Source: Dastarcus helophoroides
Taxonomy: Eukaryota; Arthropoda; Insecta; Coleoptera; Bothrideridae
DNA: 64,000 nt
Direction of reading: 5' to 3'
NCBI GenBank assembly: GCA_028583605.1
Contig: CM053333.1
Coordinates: forward strand, 8,388,638-8,452,637
Under the pieces are notes generated by a model. The model had not been told where the DNA came from and searched no databases. It was given only the letters and a program-made list of their open reading frames with translations. Every line of letters begins with the position of its first letter. Position 1 is the stretch's first letter. Both the position numbers and the translations under genes were made by a program. Shown one piece after another: positions 1-15,137 of the stretch.

Positions 1-3000
1 AATGTCAAAATTTTCAAAAAAAATCGAATTTTCGAAAAAAAAATCGAAATTCTGAAAAAAAACCTAATTTATAAATAAGTTTAAACATTAAAAAATGTAA
101 ACAATTCTTTAAAAAAAGAGAAATTTTAAAAATATGTATTTTATTATGTATTTCAAAACAAAATCAAATTTTCATAAAAGTCGACATTTTTTAAGTTGAA
201 CTAATTTTCAAAAAAAGTCGAATTTTGAAAGCCAAAATTGTCAAAAATTTGCTAGACGAATTTTGCACAAAAGTCAAATTTCTTATAAAACTAAAAATTT
301 TAAAAAATGTCAAAATTTTTAAAAAATTGGAAATGTTGGAATATAATCGAAATTTTGAAATTTTAACCCAGTGCTTTCAAAAACTTCCACTTCTTGACAA
401 AAAAAAAATGAAAACTTAAAAAACCACAATTTTGTAAAAAGCTGGAATTCTCCAGGTCAGATTTTAAAAAGTCGAAATTTAGAAGAAAATCGAAACATTG
501 AAAAAGACGAAATGTTGAAAAAACCAGGAATTTTAAAAAATCAAACCATTCCAAAAATGTCACAATCAAATAAAAGTCAAGATTTTAAAAAAAGTCAAGA
601 TTTTAATAAAGTCAAGATTTTAAAAAAGTCAAGATTTTAAAAAAGTCAAGATTTTAAAAAAAATCGAATTTTCGAAAAATAGATAAATTCTGAAAAAAAA
701 TCGCAATTTTCAAAAATGGTCAAATATCTTTAAAACAGGCGAAATTTTGAAGATATATTTATTATGTATTTCAAAGGAAAAAAAATCATAAAAGTTTGTA
801 ATTTTGAAACATGTCGAAATGTTCAGCCAAATTTTTAATCAACTCAAAAGTCAATGATGGAAAATAATCAAAAATTTCAAAAAAGGCGAATTTTTGAAAA
901 TATATCGAGGTTTGAAAGTATCCAAAATTTCAAAAGAAAACCTCAAATTTTGAAAGTTCACACTTTTAAAATAAATAATATGATATCTAAAGAAAAATCG
1001 AAATTTTTAAAAATAATTCGAAAATCTCAAAAATGGGAAAATTAGGAAAAAATGTAACATTCAAATGTCCGAATTTAAAAAAAAATCTAGATTTTCAAAA
1101 AGGTGAAATTTTGAAATAGCCAAAATTTTTAATAATGTGCTCCTAGACGAAATTTGAAAAAAAAATCAAAGTATTTATATAAATGGAAATTTTGAAAAAT
1201 ATCGAAATTGTCGAAGTCCAAATTCTTAACCAAGTAAAGTCAATGTTGGGAAATAGTCAAAAATTTCAAAAAATCAAAATTTTTAAACATATACATATGT
1301 CGAAATTTGGAAAGATCCAAAATTTCAAATGAAGCAGAAATTTTTAAAAATTCATATTAATTTAATTTAAAAGGAATGTAATTCTGAAAAAGTCAAAGTA
1401 TTTAAAACAAATTTCGAAAAATTGTCCAAAAATGCAGAAATAGGAAAAATTATGAAAAAATGTCAAAATTGAAATGTCGAGATTTAAAAAATCTAAATTT
1501 TCAAAACAGTCGAAATTTTGAAAAAGGTCAAAATTTTCAATAATTTACTAGACAAAATTTTGAAAAAAATCGAAGATTTTATAAAACTATCAATTTTGAA
1601 AATGTCGAAATTTCATAAAGTTGACATTTTCACTCAAATCTAGTCAATGTTGAAAAAATATTAAAAATTTCAAAAATGGAAAATTTTTTGAAAATCTGTC
1701 GAAATTTGAAAAGATCCAAAATTTCAAAGGAAGCTGAAATTTTTGAAAATTCATATTAATTCAATCTAAAACGAATATAATTCGGAAAAAAATCAAACTT
1801 TTTAATAAAAAAAATCGACTTTTTGAAAAATAGTCAAAATGTTCAAAAAGGTCGAAATTTTGAAATAGTCAAAATTTTTAATAATGTGCTCTTAGAAGAA
1901 ATTGGAAAAAAAAATCAAAGTTTTTACATAACGGAAAATTTTGAAAAATATCGAAATTGTCGAAGTCCAAATTCTTAATCAAGTAAAGTCAATGTTGAGA
2001 AACAGTCAAAAATTTCAAAAAATCAAAATTTTTAAACATATACGTCGAAATCAAAAACTTCAAATGAAGCCGAAATTTTTGAAAATTCATATTAATTTAA
2101 TTTAAAAGGAATGTAATTCTGAAAAAGTCTATGTATTTAAAAGAAATTGAAATTTTGAAAAATTGTCTAAAAATGCAGAAATAGGAAAAATTATGAAAAA
2201 ATGTCAACATTGAAATGTCGAGATTTAAAAAATCTAAACTTTCAAAACAGTCGACCTTTTGAAAAAGGTCAAAATTTTCAAAAATTTAATAGACAAAATT
2301 TTGAAAAAAAATCGAAGTTTTTATAAAACTAGCAATTTTGAAAATGTCGACATTTTCATAAAGTTGACATTTTCACTCAAATCAAGTCAATGTTGAAAAA
2401 ATATCAAAAATTTCAAAAACGAAAAATTTTTGAAAGATGTCGAAATTTGAAAAGATCCAAAATTTCAAAGGAAGCCGAAATTTTTTAAAATTCATATTAA
2501 TTTAATCTAAAACGAATATAATTCGGAAAAAGTCGAAGTTTTTAATAAAAAAAGGCGACATTTTGAAAAATAGTCAAAAATCGTAAAAATAGGAAAAATT
2601 ATAAAAAATATTGACATTTAAATGTCGAGATTTGAAAAAATCGAAACCTTCGAGGGTCGAAATTTAAAAAAAAGGCAACATTTTTAAAAATAGGCTACAC
2701 AACTTTTGAAAAATTGTTTTTTCGAAATTGTTTTTTCGAAATTCCTTTTTCGAAATTACTACCTTATTCTCAAAATTTCAATTTCCCTCTTAAAATTGAA
2801 TTTTTTCTTGGAAATTCGGAATATTTTGTAGAAAGCTTAACCTTTATCTCGAAATTGCAACGTATTTTTTTAAAATCGTGAATTTTTTTCGAAATCCATT
2901 TTTTTTAATTAACCGTTTTCCTGAATTTATTTCTTAGATTTCATTGCCTGTAATTTCAACTTCTTACTCAAAATGTCTTGTTCTCCAAATTGACTTTTAT

Positions 3001-3470
3001 CTCAAAATTCGATGTTTTCTATTTTTGGACATTTCCATTTATAATTGAATTTTTTCCGAAGATGACTTTTTATACCATAGAATTTTTTTTTCTAAAATTG
3101 AATCGAAATTTTAAGAGAAAACTAAATATCCGAAAATAATATTTTAAGGAAACTTTGAGGAAGATTTCTTGTAAATTTCAGTATGACAAAATGTTAAATA
3201 GTCAAAATTGTGAGAGAAATTTGTAAGTTGCAATTTTTTTACCTAAATTTAACTTGTTCTAGAAATTGCCACTTTTTTCGCAAAAACCGACTTGGAAATT
3301 TCGTCTTTTTTTTGACATTTCCACTTTTTGGAAATTTCCGACAGAAGTTTTGTGAAAGTTTGGCTCCTATTCGAATTTCGTCTTTAATCTGGAAATTCGA
3401 TCTGCCCAGTTCGTTGGTAGTTTGTAACTGAAAATACACTTTACTCTGCTGGAAGATTTTTTTGCCCATG
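1..3470. repeat. TTCGAAA-type satellite block
   Basis: Low-complexity, highly AT-rich DNA made of short degenerate phrases such as AAAAGTCGAAATTTTG, each about 17-20 bp. A longer period is visible: the phrases at about 1120-1330 recur near 1865-2060 and those at about 1474 recur near 2215, so the higher-order unit is about 745 bp. From 1 to about 2690 the + strand is purine/A-rich. From about 2700 onward it is T-rich (TTTTTTCGAAATT), so the orientation flips. Short open frames on both strands are by-products of the repeat and do not look like proteins. The block lies upstream-left of osa exon 1, so it is probably in an osa intron. Confidence 0.85.
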
Positions 3471-5983
3471 AAATTTTCTGAATGATTGTTGTCCCCCGCT
3501 TAAAGAAAATCCGACGCCCATGCATATTTATTTACTTTATTCCTCATTTGAAACAGAATTCCATTACTACTGATATCATGCGAAGGTACTGCCTACTCTC
3601 TAGATGCTTTCTAGTTGTCGTTTTTTACGAGTCTGTTATCCACCTTCTAGCATCCGTACAATTGACAAATGATTTAAAACTGTCTAGATGCTTTTTGGTG
3701 AATTTTCATATTTGATCATAATACCGAGCGCAGCATCCTTCTAGACTCCATAATCACTAACAACGAAGATTAAAAGTTTAGAGCGTTATCCCAGGTCTAG
3801 TGGAACAACTTGTATTTGTCGTTTGCGAAACTAATCTAACGGGACTACCAAGAAGACTTTTATTTATAATTTATATTAGAATTTTATCGGCTTCGGATGT
3901 CGACCGATTCGTGTGGGAGATAAGTAATGCTTGGGTGTGTACAAAAGAAAAACAAGAAGTTTTAATAATACCTTGTTCTACGGAGGTCGTATTACTTTAT
4001 ATGCTTATTTGTGTTACCAAAGCCAGGAGCAATCTTCATATTCATTTTTTAGATTAATTGATACACTATCAAATTATTGCTCACCGTTTAACGCAATTTA
4101 GGATTATCCAGAGATTGTAATAATCGGATTTATAATTAATACGATTCCATTTCATTCAGACTTTCAGAATATTGCGATCTCTGATCACTTAAGGCGAATT
4201 CGTAATAAATAATAGTGACAAAATCAGTTAACTATTTAATGTAAAACTTTTGCTTGAGTATACACTACCGCAATTCGGAACAGCTACTTGTAAGTGGCAA
4301 TTTTGTCAGACTATTTACGCAGGCATTTACAACATATTTTGAAAAAAATTACTCTAGCCTGTTCAATTTTTAAAACAAACAGGCTAACGTTCCTTTGCGC
4401 AGACTTTCAAACAAGAACGGATCCTTAACTTCAAGAAGAGGCGGATGAGGAAATTCAATTATACGTCAACGGATGTAGATGTGTTCGAGAATGTAAAAGG
4501 GTTTCCCGAAATGGTAGCAGGTAACTAAAGGGAAACAAATTCTCTTCTCAAGGGACTAGGTCAAGGTCGTCTAAGATCAACAACCCTCTAAAAATCGTTA
4601 TTTTATCTTCAAAGATCCTCGTACGATCACCGAATATAAAACAAAAAGGTTGAAAGGATTCGATATCTGATTCCGATTGGAATAATATGAATATTTAGTA
4701 CGAAAATTCCACCACATGTTACCTTGGGATTAACTTAATGGGAAAAAAGCTAGGTATCAACTCAAACCTTAAATCACTCGGCTTAATAAGCTGGAAGCAG
4801 AGGAAAACTTTTTCTTATGCTGGATTTTATGTAAACGACCAATTGAGACGTTTAGTGCAAAAGTGGCCTAATAAACATATTTAGACATTTCGTGATTTTC
4901 AATTTATTTTACTCTAAACATTGATATGAGGAAGTGCAACCGCTGACGGTGTAACACAAACTCATGTTCAATACTTTTACTACTTAGCAGCATATTTGGA
5001 TTATGTATTATAAATTAGACTTTTCTTTATCAATTTTCAGTATATAATTCATGGATTCACTTGGGCCACCTTTGACAAAACGTCTCCATTTTTATTCGGT
5101 AGCTGGGTACTCTTTGGTTGAATTCGAATTAATCATCTTAATAACATGACCTAGTTGACTACGAAAGATACAATAAATATATAGTGTGTATATTATTATT
5201 TAAAAAAAAAACAAAAGTAAAAATTTATTGTTTTAATTGCTTTATAAACGGAATAAGTTAACATATCTCGTTGTTTTACATTATAAAGGTAAAGTACGTG
5301 ACTTAAGATTCGGGGAGAGATTTATACTCTGGAAAAAATTACCAGGTGTTATTTTAATACACTTGGCCATTATTTAGATGAATTTAAATATTTTAGTTTA
5401 GTTCTTATTTACTCTGCACAAAAAAGTAAAAAACACGTAAAGTAACGATTTCAGCGAACGAATCTCTCGACAAATTCGAGAAAGAAAAGCAAAAGACGAA
5501 TTTAGGAGTAAATCGAATTCGTGATTACCAAATAACAAATATCACGTGGGGATTACTACCCTTTTATACACATACATAATCCAGTAAAGATACTAGTTTT
5601 AAAATGAACTTTTAATCGAAAATAAAGGCAGTCCTTATCGCCAAAGACCAAATAAGACGTAATTAGAGATCGCTACAAGGCGGCGGACACTCGACCCTAG
5701 AAAGCGGTTTCGGACGAAACCCTCGGGGAAGTTTTAGAGAAAAGCGGTCCCAAAGCGATACGCACACGGGATGCGGGAAGCTTGACGTCACATTTGCGAC
5801 ACGTCAGCTGATTGCATAATAACAAAGTGGGCGGTGCGGTAATCGTGTGTTGGGGCAAGTTCAAGGACGGCCTTGCATGTTTTGGTGCACTTTTGCTGCG
5901 AGATATTATAAACAGAAAGCACGTGGATCTCGGCCATGCGAAAGGTGTCGAGGTCCACGAACGAATTGGAAGCGTAAACTTAC
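3471..5983. other. Non-repetitive intronic DNA of osa, nothing recognised
   Basis: Ordinary AT-rich DNA between the satellite block and the splice donor of osa exon 1. Open frames at 3482-3715 and 3800-4057 have no recognisable domain and no coding-like composition. GC and CpG content rise sharply from about 5640 toward the osa exon. Confidence 0.5.
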
Positions 5984-6637
5984 CGCGCTTTGCGTCCTGT
6001 AAAGGGCGGAGGACGTGGGGGCCGGCGCCGAAGGGCCGCCGTACAGCGGCTTCTGCGGAGGCCATCCTTGGTTATAGGACTGGTCGTAGCTATTCGGATA
6101 CCGGTGCGGCACGGGGTTGGTGCTTTGCAGAAGCTGGTTCAACGTGGGAGTCGGGCCCGTAGGTTGCGAAATCGATTGGCCCGAAGCGAAACGCTGCTGC
6201 TGCTGCTGCTGTTGGTGCGATTGCGGAAAGTTCGACGCCGGAGGTTGTTTAGAACCGGCGAACGCGTGTCTCGGCCCGAAAGCGTGCACTCCTTCCCCGG
6301 CGTTATGCAGGTCTCTGGGGTAAGAAGGGATACCGTAGCCGTGGCCCTCGACGGACGGGGGCCCTTCGGCGCAGTAATCGGCGGCCGGCGTGCTTCCGGG
6401 GACCCCTTCGACGTCACCGCCTCGTACGGCTTCCGAGGCGGGGGCCCCCGTTTCGCTACCGCTACCGTTGCCCTCTTGGCGATATTGACTCATATTTTTT
6501 GCCTTCGCGTGCACTACACTATTACCACCTCCGGTCCCATTTTGCAACAAGGAATTCCGCACGTTAATATGCTGATCCGGATGCACTTTATCACTATTCA
6601 CGTCATTTTGCTGGTTTTCGGCCTGCGTTGCAGCCAT
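5984..6637 (-). CDS. osa: osa / BAF250 (ARID1-family SWI/SNF subunit), first coding exon
   Basis: Encodes 218 residues from the ATG at 6637 to a good splice donor (GCG|GTAAGT; last exon base 5984, phase 0). The product is low-complexity and rich in Gly, Pro, Ser, Asn and Gln, with a short poly-Q run near residues 141-148. The segment PTPTLNQLL (about residues 162-170), followed by a Tyr/Pro/Gln-rich stretch with PNSYDQSYNQGWPP, resembles the N-terminal region of Osa/ARID1 proteins. These are DNA-binding subunits of the BAP chromatin-remodelling complex in the nucleus. The ARID and C-terminal domains are not in the window and should lie further left, beyond position 1, making the first intron at least 6 kb. 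The exon is much richer in GC and CpG than its surroundings. The call rests on the N-terminal motifs only. Confidence 0.78.
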
Positions 6638-7675
6638 GTTAAGAAAAACGGCTGCGATCTAGTACGGCCGATCGTTGCCAACACCCCGCCGTTATACTCG
6701 ACAACGGATGCTTTCCTTCATATTGGGAGCTCGTTACACGCCCGCGGCTTCGAAAACACATAATAAACCGCTCGCTTTCGACCGCTACTTATCCCGCAAA
6801 TAAATAAATGCGACAAACTTTTCGAATATTATCACATTTGACACACGACTTATTCCGTATCTACTCCAATAACATCAAGGAGGTTATGGGTAAAATTCCG
6901 ATTTCTACGCCATCTTATTATGTGGCAATACGTCTTTTTCTAGCGAAAACTAATATATATCCTTACTTACGAGGCCGTTATGTCCTTCTTTAGATAACTG
7001 AGACTTAGGTGCAATACTTTTTAACACCGAAATGCCGTTTTTTAATTATTTAATTGTGGATCTACTTTTCGCCGAGGTGAAACTTACGCCACAGTGGCGC
7101 TCTTCACGGTCGTTCTAGACATGTAAACGCGGGCATTTTTCACAGAAGACAGAACAGCGCCAAATTCAAATCTATCTCGATACTTAATGCGACTCGTAAT
7201 TTAACATTTAATTCGGAATTAGAAATCAAAAGGTATTAAACAGGATTAAAAATAATCTCCCTACACCTTAATTGCCTTCTATTTATATTAATGATTTATT
7301 GCATTATCTACATTTCAAATTATTCGTTCTACGAATTTCTTCGTTTTAATTTATTACATGAAATATTACCACTTACAGATATAAAGATTTTTCAAATGGA
7401 AATATTAACAAGAATTCGTATATGTTTATTTTGAAAGTTGTAATTGAGTGAAATTTAGCTTAAAAAACCGAAAATTATTTCAAAACACACGCAAGAAAGT
7501 CAGCCTATATTGTATTAGTTATAAACGAGAGCCTACTGTGCCTTTATCTAATATGTAGGTACACAGATATTAAAATTGATCGTACGTCACAGATTATACA
7601 TACGATACGTCTTAAAAGTCATGCGCATTTCCGAAACTGGGAATTTTAGGAAAAAAACGCTCGAACGGATAAATT
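6638..7675. other. osa upstream region, no gene seen
   Basis: CpG-rich for the first 150 bases upstream of the osa ATG, then AT-rich. It probably contains the osa 5' UTR and promoter, but no TATA box or initiator can be assigned with confidence. The frame at 6808-6993 is not recognisable. Confidence 0.4.
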
Positions 7676-8262
7676 TTGTTTTTTTTTTTAACTGAAAACT
7701 TCTTTAGGCGCGCTAAGCTACTAAAGATAGGAAAAAAATGGATAGAATTGCCATATATGTAATACATTTATATTACGTTACCAATAAGGGCGATATGAAC
7801 TACTAGTCGATTGCTCTACCACTGCGCCACTCCAAATATTTAATAACGATTCTTAAATCCTTTCCAACACTCAGATAATCCGGCACCCTCTAATCCGGGT
7901 GAAAATATAAGAAAGAAAAATTTAAGGGGGCAAAATGAAAATAATGGGGGGGAATGAAAATATGACGAAAAAATTGGGGGAGGCAAAATAAAAATATATA
8001 AAAAAGAAAAATTGGGGGGGATAAAATATGAAAAAAAAACATTGGGGGGGGGGAGGGGAGGGCGAAGGGAAAATATAAAAAAAAGAAAAATGGGAGGGGA
8101 TATAGGGGGGCAAGTGGATATTAGTCGCCGCCCTCAATTATTTGTACTGAGATAAACCGATGAAAATTTGGAAAGATTTTTTTGAAATATCTTGAAATTT
8201 GTTATATCATAGTTTTAAGTTTTCGCTTCTGTCGACAGTCCCCATAATTGCCAAATTTTTTT
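7676..8262 (-). repeat. tRNA-headed interspersed repeat with pyrimidine minisatellite, intact copy
   Basis: Matches, in reverse complement, the split repeat at 20628-21096 plus 26951-27040. The shared order is: an A/T-rich lead containing GAAGCGAAAACTTAAAAC-like sequence; the phrase TTGAGGGCGGCGACTAA; a variable run of about 40-bp units of C-tract plus TTTTCTTTTTTATA; CACCCGGATTAG with GGTGCCGGATTATC; then a tRNA A-box-like TGGCGCAGTGG (complement of 7819-7829) followed by TAGAGCAATCGACTAGTAG and a weak B-box-like TTCATATCG. The layout suggests a SINE or a composite MITE. This copy shows the uninterrupted site that the 5.85-kb element entered in the other copy. Confidence 0.75.
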
Positions 8263-9329
8263 TGGGGCATGAACTTTGGTGAAATTTAATTCTCAAAATT
8301 GTAACTAGGCGGCGGGAGAGGAACAAATATATTTTTTTAATAGCAACCCCCTTTTTTATTACAGCAGAAGACAGCTTAGGTCTTTCTGGTTAATTTGGTG
8401 TGTAGCATGTAGAGAGTTAGTAGAAAATATTTTGAAGAATAATCGAACAAACCGTTGAAATAAAAATTCAAAGCAGTTTTTTTGATTTTCTTCCATAATT
8501 TTTCTCACGTATTACCTAATCAGAAAAATATAATTTTTCATATGGTGAGTTTTCAGACTCACTATATGTACGTAAAATGAATACATCTTCAGTTTGGCAT
8601 GCAAAATTAGACAAATTGACCATACTTTATAATATTGAACATTCAATTGAAATTTGTTAACTTACCTCAACAGCTACTCTTCTCATTAAAAAAAAGAATA
8701 TAGATTACATTTAAATATATGTAGCTTTATTCTAAATCAAGAATAAAAAAGTAACATGTTACAAAATTTTAAAAAATGTGCTTATGCAAGAAAGAGCTAT
8801 AAGACATGTCCTTTCGTTTTGGACACTTTTCTACCATCGAGTGCAGTTGTCCATACATTGAAATTATGTTTATTTGTAAATATTATCAAACGTTGCCACT
8901 TATCACTGCAAAGACAGTGAGCCACGTCAAAAGCTCAGTGCATTAACCATAAAAAGAAGCATTTTTGCTTAAACTGTTACCAAATTAAATCAAAGAACTG
9001 TTCAATATAAAATAGTTTTACTAAATCAAATCTTTTAAACATTTGTACAATTTTTTAAGTTGCATGTAAAACTGTAATAAATATTAAAAAAATATTAAAT
9101 TACATTTTGCAGTATCTGTAGTTAGTTTTCTAAATGGAAATTTATAAATTAAGATAAATACAGATTAAATTTGTTATTGACTGCAATAATTGTTGTTTTC
9201 AAGAAATTAGAACTAATTTTCAACAAAGTTAATTTATTAATAATTCTAATAAAATAATTTAAACATACAAGATATAAATTATAGTATATACATCATGATT
9301 GAAGCAAAATATAATTAATAAACATTCCA
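8263..9329. other. AT-rich intergenic DNA downstream of katanin
   Basis: No gene or repeat recognised. The segment nearest 9330 probably contains the katanin 3' UTR (transcribed leftward), but a single polyadenylation site cannot be chosen. Confidence 0.4.
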
Positions 9330-11713
<2,384 letters not shown>

Positions 11714-12853
11714 TCCGAAAAATGTTGATTTTCGATAGAAATGCTAAAATGAACATCAATATTAATTTTGAATTTAGACATGGAGTTCGTGTTAAAACGA
11801 AAAATAACAAAATTCTAAACTAGATATTCATCATAAACTGAACCACTATCAATTAATATTTCAAAAACTAATCTGTCTTTGACAGGATAATGATAACTGA
11901 ACAATAATTCAGGGTAATTAAATCACTCTTCAAAATACGTAATAAAAAAAACCAGCTTTGGTTGTTGCCAGTTTTACAAATAAAACAGATATGAGTAAAC
12001 ATATGCCCACTTGACTATGTCTCATTATATCAAGGGGATCATATAAACCACAAAAGAACTTCAAAACTTACAAATAGTATGTATTCCTAAACAGCAAGTT
12101 TTCACTAAAACTCAAAACAGTTGACCTGTTCCCATCATTGATATTATTATTCCTCCACTTAGTTCTTAACTGAATTAAATTAAGCGTCGCGAAATAAAAC
12201 GTTTTTCCAAACGAAATTATTAAAAGTTTTACGTGCAGCCTACTACTTTAAATTCAAGGTGAACATCTTTCAGAAGACCTCGAAATATCAAAATATACAC
12301 ATCACGACGAAAGTTTTTAAAACTAAAACGGCATCGTGATCGCACAACCTTACGTGACATTGGACCACAAACTTTTTCCAGTGCCTTTTTTTGTCCAAAG
12401 AAAGTGCTTTTTGCGCCAATGCGATAAACCAATCGGTTGTATCACGAATGAAAGAGCTTTCAACTTTTATACTTACTTATTTCAAACTTCAACGAAAACG
12501 CTGGTTTGTAGAGAAGTTTAAATTTTTATAATATCCAAATATAAATCATAAATAAAATCGAAGAAAGTGACAGCTTGTGGCTTGTGACAGTCACTTTTCC
12601 GATTTTAAATGGCGTTTGCTCAAGCGCAATGCCGCCAACCTAGCATTAAGAAAAAAATATTAAACGGATTTGACATTTGATTGAAAATTCTAACGATAAT
12701 GCTTTTTTCTTGCATCAGTACCTGACGATTAAACTGTTATTACTTCAGTTTAATTTTTTTTGTAGTACTATAAAATCTCCAATGGCAGATTAAACTCAAT
12801 CGTTGATTGAATACCTATTCTATGTACGTTTTTCCACCACAGAGTTGTGTACA
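11714..12853. other. Intergenic DNA between katanin and the next TIR element
   Basis: Probably includes the katanin 5' UTR and promoter close to 11714-11800. The frames at 12229-12432 (-) and 12336-12521 (+) overlap each other and resemble no known protein. No TATA box or other site can be supported. Confidence 0.4.
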
Positions 12854-14151
12854 ATGTTGCCAGGTGAAAATAAAAAATTATCGTATTAGGTTAAAATACA
12901 GAACTTGTCCCCTGAAACCAAAAAAGATTAAAAAACACAACAAAGGTTGCTCTTTTTAATTTTTCTTGGTTTCAGGGGACAAGTTCTGTATTTCAATTTT
13001 TGAAGAAAACCAAGGACCAGTCCGTTCCACCAAAAACAAACGTATGACGTAAAAAAATTATCGTAATTTTGCTCTTTGTTAGATGGCTTAGGCATTTTGA
13101 TGACTAAAAATTAAAAAAAAAGTTGTAGAAATTCAAATTTTTAAATTAAAGCCAAACATTTAATTTGCCCTGTTTTTTGAAAATTCCTATTTAGATTTTA
13201 AACTCAAAAATTTTTCCTTTTTTAAATTTTTTAGTTTAAACTTGAAAAATACACATCTTTAAAATGCCAGGTTTAAAATCAAAATTAAGTTAAATTCCAA
13301 ATTCGTTTTATACATTTGGTTAAAAATTAAAACAATTCTAGAAATTTTAAAAGTGAGATTCTTCAAAAAAAAATTAAATTTTCATAAACAGGAGAATTTT
13401 TCAAAAATTCGAAGTGGCAAAAATCCAAAGTTTCAGGAAAAGGGTCAACATTATCAAAAAAAATGCAAAAAAAGTCGTAAGTTTTCACAAAAAGTCGAGC
13501 ATTTTAAAAGTAGGTAGACATTTTGAAAAAAGGTTTAAATTCTGAAAAAAGTCATGACGTTGAGAAAAAGTCGAAATCTGATAATAAAGGGTTAACATTT
13601 TCAAAAAAAGGTGAACATTCTGAATAAAATTAGTTAATTTCAAAAACGGAGATTTTGAAAAAAATGTTGTCCAAAAAATTGAATATTTAAAAAAAATTTC
13701 AAAATCAAAACTTGAGATAAAAATTTTAATAACAAAAATCGACATATTTCGAATTTAAATTGGAAAATAAAAAAAAATTGTTTAGAGTTTATGAAATTGT
13801 TTCTGTCTATTTTTCACTTCAAATGCGATATTTCGACTCCAAAAAGTGCAAAAATATGTGAAATTGAAGTTTTTAAAAGTCATACTGTTTCTGTGGATCT
13901 TTTTCTTTAAATTTTGAGCTTTAAATCGGACTTTAAAGAAGACATTTTTCAGATTGTAAAATTTAGATTTTAAATTTTTGACAACAATATACCATTTTCT
14001 GCAAAAGTTCTTCGTCCATAATTAAATTGACCTTTTATGTTAAATCCCCCATTATCGTACAAATGGCCATTATCGCGGATGCACTATCGTATATCGTATG
14101 GGAACTGTAATTATCCTGAAGAACGATAATTATCCTAAACCTGGCAACACC
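12854..14151. mobile_element. Probable TIR element carrying TTCGAAA satellite
   Basis: Left end TGTTGCCAGGTGAAAATA and the complement of the right end TGTTGCCAGGTTTAGGATA match, and both are followed by ATTATCG-type sequence (near 12879 and 14130). The interior from about 13110 to 14000 is A-rich satellite of the same type as 1-2690, and has no coding sequence. A 166-bp palindromic element is nested at 12886-13051. No clear target-site duplication is seen, so the boundaries rest on the inverted ends alone. Confidence 0.6.
12886..13051. mobile_element. Palindromic retro-type element, short copy
   Basis: A hairpin: ATACAGAACTTGTCCCCTGA (12894-12913) pairs with its complement at about 12975-12994. 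It is flanked by a 14-bp direct repeat AAAAAATTATCGTA (12872-12885 and 13052-13065). The unpaired right tail contains CCAGTCCGTTCCACC, which in complement is the start of the longer copy at 47413-47658. The longer central section of that copy is absent here. Unlike the fixed-length duplications of the DNA elements nearby, these duplications are long and variable, as in target-primed retroelements. Confidence 0.7.
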
Positions 14152-14333
14152 TGATAATAGAAGTCTGTGTCTACCACGTATACGTCGATGTGTGGCACTG
14201 TTGGCACTTCTGGTGATGAGTAGAGCATGGCCTTGACGAATGTTTCAATTTGAGCCGAGATGGGACTGTTGAGAAACAGGAATGGCTAAATTTATTTTTA
14301 AATCGGCGATTCGATATAATTATTAGGAAAAAC

Positions 14334-15137
14334 ATGGCTTCGAAAGGCTTACATTATACGCCGATCGGCACAGATGGAACTGACCATGCATACAGGCAAA
14401 GGATAGCAGCTCAATATCAAATAAGGTAAAATTTGTTAACCTCAAATGTTACGGGAAATTTATAAATATTCCCACATATTTTGAAAATATGCCAATTTTT
14501 TTATTCCTTATTAAAACGATTCGACTTATGTTTTAGCGCTTTGAATAAATCTAGACTCAAGTATTGCATATTTTTTCACTACCTTCTCTTTTTTGCGATG
14601 ATAGGGAAATTATCTGCTGACATTCTAGATAAATTAGATATATTTATATTAGAAATTGAAGAACTTAGCATTCCTCAGGTAAGTGTTACTTTTAAAATTA
14701 CGTTAGCGAATTCATTTGAGTATTTTTCAGCCTCTCTGGTGGGAATATGCCTGGTGTATAAGTTTATTACCATCGTTTTTATGTTTAGCTGCCATTAAAA
14801 AAAATCGTATTAGTCCCATGCAAAAGTACGTGGCTGGAATAGTAGTCTTCGGTTTTCTTCCATTGTTATATGCCTTTATTTATTATTTAAAAGATGTTTG
14901 GATCTATTTGACGGACGAAGATGAGGAGTTTATCGATGAAGTTCAATTTTGGCAGGTAATTCATGTAGAAATGAATGTGAGAGAGGTTTAAAGTCCCGCG
15001 CTTTTCAGGATTACCCATATGGCCTTCTGTGGTATGCGTTCATTTTACTAGCTCTACAAGTACACTCATTTTCCATATATTTTTCTTGGAAGCTAATTAC
15101 TGCCTGGAAGTTGAAAGGGGGAAAGAAGACGGGCTGA
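14334..15137 (+). CDS. jagn: Jagunal, ER membrane protein
   Basis: Four exons: 14334-14425, 14537-14678, 14731-14955 and 15009-15137, all GT-AG. They give 195 residues, close to the usual length of about 190-200. The conserved N-terminus (GTDGTDHAYRQRIAAQYQ) is joined across intron 1 to SALNKSRLKYCIFFH. The segments DILDKLDIFILEIEEL, PLWWEYAW and DYPYGLLWYAF are hallmarks of insect Jagunal. Four hydrophobic membrane segments are visible, at roughly residues 39-55, 85-101, 112-130 and 158-178. The C-terminus is lysine-rich (KLKGGKKTG), as in ER-retained members. Jagunal organises ER and vesicular traffic; it was first studied in fly oocytes and is needed in neutrophils in mammals. The gene is intact. 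Confidence 0.97.

Noticed and set aside
3482..4057. Two adjacent ORFs that could be osa exons
   Set aside because: They are on the wrong strand for osa and show no ARID1-like motif or splice logic.
5812..6763. Plus-strand ORFs 5812-6162 and 5990-6763 opposite osa
   Set aside because: GC-rich antisense shadows of the osa exon with Arg/Gly-rich, motif-free translations.
7801..7830. tRNA gene suggested by GTGGCGCAGTGGTAGAGC (minus strand)
   Set aside because: The A-to-B box distance is too short, no cloverleaf closes, and the same sequence belongs to an interspersed repeat.
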